From an uncultured Archangium sp. (GTDB lineage Bacteria > Myxococcota > Myxococcia > Myxococcales > Myxococcaceae), in assembly GCA_946479335.1 (NCBI GenBank), contig CAMLFP010000324.1, forward strand, positions 1 to 6,406: a stretch of 6,406 nt of DNA. The letters are read 5' to 3'. Shown piece by piece: positions 1 to 4,984 of the stretch. The notes beneath the pieces were generated by a model. It worked only from the letters and a program-made list of their open reading frames with translations. It did no database searches and was not told the DNA's origin. Both the position numbers and the translations under genes were made by a program. Numbering within the stretch: the first letter of the stretch is position 1; every line of letters begins with the position of its first letter.

Positions 1-177
1 CAGGTCCAGGGTTTCGCCGTCTGGCAGGAAGTAGGTTGACCGCCCACAGCGGTAGGCCACGTGGTAGTACTCGACGCCGGCGGCCACGAGCTGGCCGATG
101 ACCTGGCCGAAGTGGATGCGGCCCTCGTTGGATGCGTCGAAGGTGGAACGGATGGTGTGCTGCGTGCTGTCTTGCAT
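1..177 (-). CDS. DUF1398-family protein (YbcV-like), N-terminal 59 codons, runs off the left edge
   Basis: Reading leftward from the ATG at 177-175, an open frame of 59 codons reaches the window edge without a stop. The protein starts MQDSTQHTIRSTFDASNEGR and continues with a GQVIGQLVAAGVEYYHV segment and a TYFLPDGET segment. The order 'small helix, V-x-x-L-x-x-x-GVE-x-Y, Y-LP-DG-T' is what I recall for DUF1398 proteins such as E. coli YbcV, about 130 residues of unknown function, so roughly half is visible. No convincing Shine-Dalgarno precedes the ATG. The stop of an upstream regulator-like frame lies only 7 bases before it (185-187), which suggests translational coupling in an original two-gene unit. 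Codon use (for example AAC, CAG, TCA and mixed third positions) is slightly less G/C-extreme than the genes to the right. The family call is from memory of the motif pattern; function is unknown. Confidence 0.6.
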   Translation of the reverse strand, partial: MQDSTQHTIRSTFDASNEGRIHFGQVIGQLVAAGVEYYHVAYRCGRSTYFLPDGETLDL

Positions 178-184
178 GGCGGGG

Positions 185-304
185 TCACTCGGATGGAATC
201 TGTTTGAGCTGGTGGTGTTGCACCAGGGCCTGCATCGCATCCACCAACGCCTGGCGCTCGGCCGCCGGCAGGTGGCCGAAGAAGTGCTCGTCGTTGCCGA
301 CGCT
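185..304 (-). pseudogene. Truncated C-terminus of a MarR-type transcriptional regulator
   Basis: On the minus strand the codons from about 304 down to the TGA at 187-185 read VGNDEHFFGHLPAAERQALV, then DAMQALVQHHQLKQIPSE and stop. A short 'FF-x-x-L-x-x-x-ER-x-x-L-x-x-x-x-x-x-LV-x-H' helix followed by a brief tail is typical of the dimerisation helix that ends MarR-family regulators. The winged-helix DNA-binding domain that should precede it is absent. Further upstream this frame only runs antisense through the pirin gene and gives low-complexity Arg/Ala/His-rich sequence, so it is a shadow there. The stop lies 7 bases before the DUF1398 start, as in an operon. I infer a regulator gene cut off by a rearrangement or assembly join at about 295-310. 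The exact break cannot be placed from sequence alone. It could also be an unrelated small frame. Confidence 0.5.
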
Positions 305-316
305 ATGTTCTCGCCC

Positions 317-1228
317 ATGCGCACCTTCCATCGCCGCGACGTCTTGCTGGGGAGCGCCGCGCTGCTCGCCGCCTGCGCGAAGAAGAGCTCGGTCATCGCG
401 GGCCGCACCGTGTCGGCCGTCTTCGACGCGCAGCCCACCGTCGACGGCGCGGGCGTGAGTCTGCAGCGCGCGCTGGGCCACCAGGCGCTGCGCCTCCTCG
501 ACCCGTTCCTGATGTTGGACGAGTTCCAGAGCGACAACCCCGACGACTACCTCGCGGGCTTCCCCTCGCACCCGCATCGCGGCTTCGAGACGGTGACGTA
601 CATGGTGCAGGGCGCGATGGAGCACCGCGACTCCGTCGGCAACCAGGGCCGCCTCTCGCCGGGCAGCGCGCAGTGGATGACGGCCGGCCACGGCATCGTG
701 CACTCCGAGATGCCGAAGCAGGAGCGCGGGCTGATGTGGGGCTACCAGCTGTGGGTGAACCTCCCGGCCGCGCGAAAGATGATTCCTCCCCGCTACCAGG
801 ACATCGCGCCTTCGCAGATCCCCGAGGCGGCGCTGGAGCAGGGCCGCGTGCGCGTGGTCGCCGGCACCGCGCACGGTCACACCGGCCCGGTGCAGGGCAT
901 CGACGTCGACCCGCTCTTCCTCGACCTCACGCTCGATGCCGGCGCGCGCGAAGTGGTGACGCTGCCTGCGTCACACAACGCCTTCCTCTACGTGATGCAG
1001 GGCAGCCTGAAGGCCGGCGGGCGCGAGGTGCGCAGCGGGCAGCTCGCGGTGCTCTCTCCTGGCGAGGCGCTGCAGCTCGACGGCCTCGGCGGGCGCGCGC
1101 TGCTGCTGGCCGGGCGCCCGTTGAACGAGCCGGTCGCGCGCTGGGGCCCCTTCGTGATGAACACCGACGCCGAGCTCCGGCAGGCGCAGGCCGACTACCG
1201 CAACGGCACCCTCACCAGAATTCTGTGA
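317..1228 (+). CDS. Pirin-family bicupin protein with Tat/lipoprotein-type signal
   Basis: This is a 303-residue protein if read from the ATG at 317; an in-frame ATG at 305 would add four residues (MFSP). Neither start has a clear ribosome site, and I chose 317 because it gives a compact signal. The N-terminus MRTFHRRDVLLGSAALLAAC has twin Arg6-Arg7, a hydrophobic stretch 9-19 and a lipobox-like LAAC ending at Cys20. The N-terminal pirin cupin follows: HPHRGFETVTY at 85-95 supplies His85 and His87, and GHGIVHSEMP at 124-133 supplies His129 and Glu131. These match the four metal ligands of pirins (two H-x-H histidines, then H-x-E). The C-terminal cupin lies around 195-280 and ends with the usual GPFVMNT block at 277-283. 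Pirins are iron-binding proteins; some have quercetin dioxygenase activity and others act as regulators. They are normally cytoplasmic or nuclear, so an exported, lipid-anchored form is unusual. The 5' region abuts a foreign-looking regulator fragment, and no promoter was recognised. Confidence 0.9.
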   Translation: MRTFHRRDVLLGSAALLAACAKKSSVIAGRTVSAVFDAQPTVDGAGVSLQRALGHQALRLLDPFLMLDEFQSDNPDDYLAGFPSHPHRGFETVTYMVQGAMEHRDSVGNQGRLSPGSAQWMTAGHGIVHSEMPKQERGLMWGYQLWVNLPAARKMIPPRYQDIAPSQIPEAALEQGRVRVVAGTAHGHTGPVQGIDVDPLFLDLTLDAGAREVVTLPASHNAFLYVMQGSLKAGGREVRSGQLAVLSPGEALQLDGLGGRALLLAGRPLNEPVARWGPFVMNTDAELRQAQADYRNGTLTRIL

Positions 1229-1259
1229 AGACATCGAAGGGGTTTTGACATCTGATTCG

Positions 1260-1287
1260 CGCCCTCTCGTCTCGCATTCAGAGGGCG
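1260..1287 (+). promoter_or_regulatory. Hairpin covering the ribosome binding site of the FHA gene
   Basis: CGCCCTC at 1260-1266 is perfectly complementary to GAGGGCG at 1281-1287, a 7-bp G+C-rich stem with a 14-base loop. The right arm contains GAGGG (1281-1285), the only Shine-Dalgarno-like sequence before the ATG at 1293. In the mRNA the stem would hide the site. No T-run follows, so it is not a good terminator for the pirin gene. Short G+C-rich stems arise by chance in such DNA, so a regulatory role is only a suggestion. Confidence 0.35.
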
Positions 1288-1292
1288 TCCGG

Positions 1293-1760
1293 ATGGCGGT
1301 TTCTTCGTACATGCTCAGCTTCCTCGCCGTGAAGTCCGCGGCGCAGCCCGCGCAGTTCCCCCAGCACTACGCGGGGCCGTGGCTGGTGTGGGAGCCGGGC
1401 GACTGGCGCCCCGCGGCGGGCACCAGCGCCACCCTGGTGGCCAACACGCACAAGACGCCGGGCGCGGGCGACGCGCTGTGTTTCCAGCTGGGCCAGGCGA
1501 AGCAGGTCTCCGTGGGCCGCGACTCCGGCTGCGACGTGGTGGTGAACGACGCCACCGTCTCGCGCCACCACGTGACGTTGATGGCCACGCCCTTCGGCTT
1601 CGACCTCGAGTCGATGAAAGACGTGGGCTGCACCGTCGACGGGCTGTCGATGCGCCGCGGAGAGCGCCGCGTGTTGCGCTGGGGCGCCGCCATCACCCTC
1701 GGCAGCGTGAAGCTGTCGCTGTTCGACGACTTCGGCTTCGCCAGCCGCCTGAAGCTGTGA
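1293..1760 (+). CDS. Small FHA-domain protein
   Basis: This 155-residue protein consists mostly of one forkhead-associated (FHA) domain, a phosphothreonine-binding fold. The core is VSVGRDSGCDVVVNDATVSR at 72-91 followed by HHV: Gly75-Arg76 and Ser90-Arg-His-His93 are the hallmark GR and SRxH positions. A strand pattern follows through SMKDVGCTVDG (108-117) and ends in ITLGSVKLSLF (134-144). The usual N-G-T/S loop is replaced by VGCTVDG, which lacks the common asparagine. Residues 1-60 form an N-terminal part rich in Ala, Trp and Pro with no recognised domain. There is no signal peptide and no kinase domain. I chose the ATG at 1293 because GAGGG lies 7 bases upstream. A TTG at 1245 would add 16 residues but has poor ribosome-site spacing. 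The protein probably binds a phosphorylated Ser/Thr-kinase substrate; the partner is not in view. It lies 64 bases after the pirin gene on the same strand, so co-transcription is possible. Confidence 0.9.
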   Translation: MAVSSYMLSFLAVKSAAQPAQFPQHYAGPWLVWEPGDWRPAAGTSATLVANTHKTPGAGDALCFQLGQAKQVSVGRDSGCDVVVNDATVSRHHVTLMATPFGFDLESMKDVGCTVDGLSMRRGERRVLRWGAAITLGSVKLSLFDDFGFASRLKL

Positions 1761-1764
1761 GCGG

Positions 1765-1811
1765 AAAAAAAGCGAAGGCACTGCGCGTCGGGGGAGCACG
1801 CAGTGCCTTCG
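1765..1811 (-). terminator. Strong intrinsic terminator for the minus-strand genes
   Basis: The arms at 1773-1785 and 1799-1811 (CGAAGGCACTGCG and its exact complement) form a perfect 13-bp stem with a 13-base loop. On the minus strand the stem is followed, after one C, by seven T residues (A-run 1765-1771 on the plus strand). This is a textbook rho-independent terminator. It would end the transcript of the uridylyltransferase gene, whose stop is at 1930. In the plus direction no T-run follows the stem, so any effect on the FHA transcript would be weaker. Confidence 0.9.
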
Positions 1812-1872
1812 GGGCTACCGAACCCTTGTGGAGTTCAGTGCCTCAGGACCAGTAGCTACCGCTCTTGCGTGA

Positions 1873-1901
1873 GTCGGCGCCACTAAAACGCCGACGATTT
1901 T
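1873..1901 (+). terminator. Probable weaker terminator for the plus-strand FHA transcript
   Basis: GTCGGCG at 1873-1879 pairs perfectly with CGCCGAC at 1889-1895, a 7-bp stem with the A-rich loop CCACTAAAA. It is followed by GATTTT (1896-1901), a short and imperfect T-run. It lies about 110 bases after the FHA stop and just before the converging gene ends. A further imperfect hairpin follows at 1899-1922 (TTTCGC pairing with GCGAAA, plus an inner GCG/CGC), without a T-run. Otherwise the 1761-1929 intergenic stretch contains no frame I would call a gene. Confidence 0.5.
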
Positions 1902-1929
1902 CGCCGCGTGTACGCAGCGAAACCACTCC

Positions 1930-3003
1930 TCACGGCGAATGTGACCTCACGGTAACGAGCTCGATTTCAGCGAGGCGCTGCGTGAGCTCGTCGGGGTCTT
2001 TCACGGGGAGGAAGCGGCTTTGCGCCCCGCTGCGCGGGACCTCGAGGAACACGCTGTCGAGGAACGCGGTGAGCTCGCCGACCAGGCGCTCGAACTGAAT
2101 CACCGTGGCGCCCTCGACCTGCTTCTCCACGCGGTAGTACGGCAGCGGGAAGTCACGCGTCAGCGCACGCGCGTTGAGCATGAAGGTGTTGGTGTTGAAA
2201 ACGGGGATGGAGTCCTGGTCGAAGTCGCGGGGGAAGCGGAAGCCCTCGATGATCTGCGGGCGACCGTCGAGGCGCGCGGGGGCGCCGCCCTTGTCACCCT
2301 TCTCCTTGCGCACCACCTCCGCGGTGAGCGCCGCGCCGCGCGCGAGGTGCGCGCCGATGACCGCGGGGTCCAACGTCGCGCCGAGGTTGTCGACGTTCGA
2401 CATCATCAGCAGCTCGCCGCCGCCATCGAGGAAGCGCTGCAACGCCCCGGAGGTGCGCAGCGCGTGCGGGAGGTCTCCGTGGCCGGTGGCGTACGGTGAG
2501 AAGTCGCCGTCGCGCTCCTTGAACAGCGTGCCTTCGGGCGTGAGCCGCAGCGAGACCGACTGCGGGAAGACCTCGGTGTGCGGCGCGCCGCGGAGGTGTT
2601 CGACCAGCACCTCGTGCGTCGCGAAGCTGCTCATCACCAGCACGCGCGCGTTCGGCGCCACCCGGTGGATCTGCTCCAGCTTGAGCTGCAGGAAGGTCTT
2701 GCCTCCGATGACCGGCACCGCCGCCTTCACCACGCCGCCGAAGCGCGTGGCCATGCCGCCCGCGAGGATGACGGCGCCCACCTGCTGACGCGACAGCGCT
2801 TCGCGGCCGCGCTCCACGAGCTCGCGGTGGAGCGGCGTCCCCGGCTCCGGGAGCGCCGTCAGGTCACTCGCGTCAGGCGGCGTCAGCGCCCCCTTCACCG
2901 CGTTGCTCTCGGCGGCCCGCGCGCGCGCGGCGAAGCGCTCGAGAAGCTGCGGGTCAAACCCCCACGGCGAGAGCCGCTTCAAGACATCGACGGGTAACTC
3001 CAT
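1930..3003 (-). CDS. UTP-glucose-1-phosphate uridylyltransferase-family protein (eukaryotic UGPase type)
   Basis: This 357-residue nucleotidyltransferase would transfer UMP from UTP to a sugar 1-phosphate, giving a UDP-sugar for polysaccharide or glycogen/trehalose metabolism in the cytoplasm. Family marks in order are: nucleotide-binding loop LAGGMATRFGG at 80-90 with Lys93; ATGHGDLPHAL at 172-182; MSNVDNLGATLD at 201-212 with the metal-binding-type Asp205; FNTNTF at 269-274; VIQFE at 301-305; RFLPVK at 330-335. This set, especially GHGD, SN-x-DNLGA-x-LD and RFLPVK, is that of the UGPase/UDP-sugar pyrophosphorylase family (Pfam UDPGP), not bacterial GalU. It is shorter than eukaryotic enzymes (about 470-500 residues) and lacks their C-terminal beta-helix. 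Substrate cannot be fixed: UDP-GlcNAc or UDP-sugar activity is possible. No good Shine-Dalgarno precedes the ATG at 3003, which lies 21 bases after the stop of the upstream small gene, suggesting coupling. The transcript ends at the 1765-1811 terminator. Confidence 0.85.
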   Translation of the reverse strand: MELPVDVLKRLSPWGFDPQLLERFAARARAAESNAVKGALTPPDASDLTALPEPGTPLHRELVERGREALSRQQVGAVILAGGMATRFGGVVKAAVPVIGGKTFLQLKLEQIHRVAPNARVLVMSSFATHEVLVEHLRGAPHTEVFPQSVSLRLTPEGTLFKERDGDFSPYATGHGDLPHALRTSGALQRFLDGGGELLMMSNVDNLGATLDPAVIGAHLARGAALTAEVVRKEKGDKGGAPARLDGRPQIIEGFRFPRDFDQDSIPVFNTNTFMLNARALTRDFPLPYYRVEKQVEGATVIQFERLVGELTAFLDSVFLEVPRSGAQSRFLPVKDPDELTQRLAEIELVTVRSHSP

Positions 3004-3024
3004 GCGGCGCGCAGCGTAGCGCGC

Positions 3025-3405
3025 TCACATACACGCCGACGCGCAGAAGTGCGGCGCGGTCGACGCCCCGAGCCTCGGCGCCGCGTCGTCAATCAGCACC
3101 TCGATGCCGAGCGCCTCGAACCGCGCGCGCTCCTGCGCCGAGGGAGGCGCCGCCACCAGCGCCAGCAACCGCGACCCCAGCATCGCGCGCAGCTGCGCGA
3201 ACTTCGCTTCGAGGGCGGCGTCGAGGTGCTCGACGCGCATCACCACCGCGCCGACGTTCATGGTGCACAGCTGCAGCCACCAGTGGTGACCCGAGAGCGC
3301 CGGCACCCAGACCGGGCGCCAGTCGGCCCCCATCCGCTCCGCGATGCGCATGAAGGCTTCAGGTGAGGCATCGACGACGAGCAGCAGCGCGGTGGGCTTG
3401 TTCAT
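3025..3405 (-). CDS. Small unrecognised protein with a possible alpha/beta fold
   Basis: This is a 126-residue protein starting MNKPTALLLVVDASPEAFMR. The ATG at 3405 is preceded by GGAG four bases upstream. An upstream in-frame start at 3450 would add 15 residues but lacks support. I do not recognise a family. The sequence alternates hydrophobic strands (TALLLVVDA 5-13, VGAVVMRVE 51-59, RLLALVAA 79-86, IEVLIDDA 101-108) with amphipathic helices, as in response-regulator receiver or flavodoxin-like folds. The phosphoacceptor pattern of a true receiver is not evident. Odd points are SGHHWW at 38-43 with Cys47, and a tail ending HFCASACM with Cys121 and Cys125, which might bind a metal or form a disulfide. 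It has no signal peptide or membrane segment beyond the first strand. It sits between the HAD hydrolase and the uridylyltransferase, all on the minus strand, so it may be co-transcribed with them. Confidence 0.75.
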   Translation of the reverse strand: MNKPTALLLVVDASPEAFMRIAERMGADWRPVWVPALSGHHWWLQLCTMNVGAVVMRVEHLDAALEAKFAQLRAMLGSRLLALVAAPPSAQERARFEALGIEVLIDDAAPRLGASTAPHFCASACM

Positions 3406-3512
3406 GCCACTCCGCCAGAGCAAACACGTTGCCAATAGTACACGTTTCACGAATCAGCCGGTTGCGTGGGGCCCCCCGTGGCGTTTCGCATCTCAAGAAA
3501 GAAAAACGCCTT
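3406..3512 (-). promoter_or_regulatory. Intergenic gap in the minus-strand cluster with possible promoter and hairpin
   Basis: This 107-base gap separates the HAD stop from the small unrecognised gene and is more A+T-rich than its surroundings. On the minus strand a TACTAT box (3440-3435) could be a -10 element, 29 bases before the ATG at 3405, but no matching -35 is seen. A 7-bp direct repeat, ACACGTT on the plus strand, occurs at 3424-3430 and 3440-3446. A 7-bp inverted repeat (GGCGTTT at 3480-3486, AAACGCC at 3504-3510) lies just after the HAD stop, without a T-run in the minus direction. A promoter for the downstream pair is plausible but not shown. Confidence 0.3.
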
Positions 3513-4280
3513 TCAACTCAGAAACCACGGCAACAACGAGCGTAATGACGTCACCTCGAGGTCCGCGCGCACGACGGCGGGCTTGAAGCCCCTGTCGACC
3601 CACGCGGTCGCACACCCCGCGTTTTTCCCACCTTGTACGTCGCGCTCCGAGTTGTCGCCCACCATCGCACACGCGGAGAGCGGCACGCCGAGGCGGTCGG
3701 CGGCCCACGCGAAGATGCCCGGGTCGGGCTTGCCGATGCCCAGCTCGCCGGAGATGGCGATGACGTCGAACCAGTGCGCGAGGCCGGAGAGCGCCACCTT
3801 GCGGCGCTGCAGCCCGGCGACGCCGTTGGTGATGATGGCCAGCTTCATGCGCGGCCGCAGCAGCGCCAGCACCTCGTCGGTGTCGTCGAAGAGCGGCGCG
3901 CGCGCCCGCAGCGCCCGCCACCGCGCCGCGAGCGCCTCGCCGTCGCCCGACAGGTCACACTCGGTCAGCGCCCGACGCCACGCCTCCGGGCGGATGAAGC
4001 GCGTCGCCTCATGCAGCACCGCCTCCTCGGCGATGGCGTCATCGTAGGTGGCCCACAGCCCCTCGAGCGCGGAGTGCCCGATGCGCAGCGCATAGGCCGC
4101 CGCGTCACGCGGCAGGCTGGCCCACAGCACGCGCGCCTCACGCTCCGCGACCTCGGCCAGGCGCCGCGCGGGCGCCGCGTCGTGCGTCAACTCCAGCGCG
4201 GTGATGAAGAAGGCGTGCCGCGACAGCGGCTCATCGGGGATGAGCGTCTCGTCCAAATCAAAGAGGGCGGCGGCAAACAT
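3513..4280 (-). CDS. HAD-superfamily hydrolase (probable phosphatase, YjjG-like layout)
   Basis: This 255-residue protein has all four haloacid-dehalogenase motifs. Motif I is LFDLDETL at 6-13, with nucleophile Asp8 and acid/base Asp10. Motif II is IITNG at 149-153 (Thr151). Motif III is Lys184 in GKPDPGIF. Motif IV is MVGDNSERDVQGG at 206-218 with Asp209 and Asp214. The long helical insert between motifs I and II (about 15-125) is a C1-type cap, which usually sets substrate choice. Family members hydrolyse small phosphorylated metabolites such as nucleotides or sugar phosphates; the substrate here cannot be read from sequence. The length is typical and the C-terminus (SLRSLLPWFLS) is complete. 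The ATG at 4280 is supported by GAGGAG nine bases upstream, inside the end of the TetR gene. It lies only 3 bases after the TetR stop, so the two are almost certainly co-transcribed and may respond to the same signal. Confidence 0.9.
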   Translation of the reverse strand: MFAAALFDLDETLIPDEPLSRHAFFITALELTHDAAPARRLAEVAEREARVLWASLPRDAAAYALRIGHSALEGLWATYDDAIAEEAVLHEATRFIRPEAWRRALTECDLSGDGEALAARWRALRARAPLFDDTDEVLALLRPRMKLAIITNGVAGLQRRKVALSGLAHWFDVIAISGELGIGKPDPGIFAWAADRLGVPLSACAMVGDNSERDVQGGKNAGCATAWVDRGFKPAVVRADLEVTSLRSLLPWFLS

Positions 4281-4283
4281 GGC

Positions 4284-4892
4284 TCAAGACTCCTCGTCGA
4301 ACCCGCGTTCGAGGTGATGATGCATCAGTTTCGCCAGCCACGCGCGGAAGCGTTTGCCATCGATGGTGCGGCTCTGGCCTTCGAGCACCGAGAGCGAGAG
4401 CAACGACAGCGCCGCCAGCAGCACGGTGAGGTGCGTGTCTTCGCGCGTCGGCGGCCGGGCGCCCCGCTCGGCGCGCAGCGACTTGCGCAGCGCGTGGATG
4501 GCGTCGACCAGCGGCTCCAGCTTCAGGCCGTCGATGCCCTGCCCGTGCCCGGCCAGCGAGAGCTGCAGCAGCGTGCGCCCGCTCTCGCTGAGCTGCGCCG
4601 AGACGAAGTCGAGCAGCTTGCGCACGTTGGCCTCACCGGGCGCCGCCTTGAGCCCCTCCTGCACCCCGAGGTGCACCGACTCGAGCCCCCGCGCCACCAC
4701 CGCGTCGAGCAGGCCCTCGCGGCTGCCGAAGTGGTGCAACACCGTGGGGTGCGAGAGCCCGGCGCGGCGCGCGACGTCTTGCAGGCGGATGCCCGCGGGG
4801 CCCTCTTCACGCAGCGTGGCCGCCGCCGCGTCGAGGATGACGCTCTTCGCCTCTTCCACGGTGCGACGTCTGCGCGGCTTCCGGGCTGCCAT
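4284..4892 (-). CDS. TetR/AcrR-family transcriptional regulator
   Basis: This is a 202-residue regulator. After a basic start (MAARKPRRRR) come the TetR N-terminal helices and the helix-turn-helix: SVILDAAAATLREEGPAGIR (17-36), then LQDVARRAGLSHPTVLHHFG (37-56), then SREGLL. The signature 'G-x-x-x-I-x-x-V-A-x-x-A-G-L-S-x-x-T-x-x-x-H-F' is clear. Residues 75-195 are a mostly helical ligand-binding and dimerisation region with no conserved motif I can tie to a ligand. The start is taken at the ATG at 4892. A GTG at 4931 would extend the frame by 13 residues into the divergent promoter region, and I reject it. No strong ribosome site is visible. It is divergent from the COQ4-family gene across a 92-base region with two operator-like palindromes, which fits repression of that gene and autoregulation. 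The HAD gene follows 3 bases downstream. Confidence 0.92.
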   Translation of the reverse strand: MAARKPRRRRTVEEAKSVILDAAAATLREEGPAGIRLQDVARRAGLSHPTVLHHFGSREGLLDAVVARGLESVHLGVQEGLKAAPGEANVRKLLDFVSAQLSESGRTLLQLSLAGHGQGIDGLKLEPLVDAIHALRKSLRAERGARPPTREDTHLTVLLAALSLLSLSVLEGQSRTIDGKRFRAWLAKLMHHHLERGFDEES

Positions 4893-4922
4893 GCGGAGGT
4901 CGTACCCCACCGACCGCGCCCA

Positions 4923-4942
4923 TGTTGACAATTCTGTCCACA
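4923..4942. promoter_or_regulatory. Operator-like palindrome 1 (likely TetR-family site)
   Basis: TGTTGACA and TGTCCACA are separated by four bases (ATTC). The arms are complementary at 7 of 8 positions, a 20-bp palindrome of the size TetR-family dimers bind. It contains the TTGACA -35 box of the divergent coq4 promoter (4925-4930), so a bound protein would block RNA polymerase. Which protein binds is inferred from the adjacent tetR gene. Confidence 0.65.
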
Positions 4943-4952
4943 GCGCTATCTA
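4925..4952 (+). promoter_or_regulatory. Promoter of the COQ4-GST pair
   Basis: There is a perfect -35 box TTGACA at 4925-4930. Sixteen bases later is TATCTA (4947-4952), matching only the first three bases of TATAAT, so the -10 is weak or slightly displaced. Transcription would begin near 4960, giving a leader of about 25 bases before the ATG at 4985. The two palindromes overlap the -35 and the -10 respectively, which implies repression. The outer half-site on the other strand also reads TTGACA (4964-4959), but no good -10 for tetR is seen behind it. Confidence 0.6.
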
Positions 4953-4966
4953 CATCATTGTCAACA
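4947..4966. promoter_or_regulatory. Operator-like palindrome 2, imperfect
   Basis: TATCTACA and TGTCAACA with a 4-base spacer (TCAT) match at 5 of 8 palindromic positions, with the same layout as palindrome 1 and a centre 24 bp away. Its outer half-site is the exact complement of the outer half-site of palindrome 1. The whole region 4923-4966 therefore has 10-bp perfect outer arms (TGTTGACAAT and ATTGTCAACA) around a central AGCGCT (4942-4947). It covers the presumed -10 of the coq4 promoter. Confidence 0.5.
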
Positions 4967-4973
4967 ACCCACC

Positions 4974-4978
4974 GGAGG
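4974..4978 (+). promoter_or_regulatory. Strong ribosome binding site deciding the COQ4 start
   Basis: GGAGG lies 6 bases before the ATG at 4985, an ideal Shine-Dalgarno arrangement. It excludes the in-frame ATG at 4922, which would place the promoter and operators inside the coding region. Confidence 0.9.
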
Positions 4979-4984
4979 TACGCG

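Noticed and set aside
98..316. An upstream extension of the pirin gene to an ATG at 98
   Set aside because: It would run antisense through the DUF1398 start and regulator tail, has no pirin homology, and would bury the Tat/lipoprotein signal inside the protein.
1245..1250. TTGACA as a complete promoter for the FHA gene
   Set aside because: No acceptable -10 hexamer occurs 15-19 bases downstream; kept only as part of a low-interest finding.
1928..1952. Direct repeat CCTCACGG (1928-1935 and 1945-1952) at the end of the uridylyltransferase gene
   Set aside because: Only 8 bp and two copies, spanning the stop codon; most likely chance or a small tandem slip with no visible effect on the family motifs.
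2020..2997. Several plus-strand open frames opposite the uridylyltransferase gene
   Set aside because: The minus-strand protein carries every motif of its family in one frame; the opposite frames are compositionally biased shadows.
3007..3024. GCGCGC inverted repeat between the small gene and the uridylyltransferase gene
   Set aside because: A 6-bp G+C stem with no T-run, expected by chance in this composition; not a terminator.
3633..4928. A 431-codon plus-strand open frame
   Set aside because: It is antisense to the HAD and TetR genes and translates to Arg/Gln/His/Ala-rich low-complexity sequence, the typical shadow of high-G+C coding DNA. Both sense genes have intact family motifs.
4893..4931. 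GTG start for the TetR gene at 4931
   Set aside because: It would put coding sequence over operator 1 and the coq4 -35 box, and the ATG at 4892 starts with the usual basic stretch before the first TetR helix.
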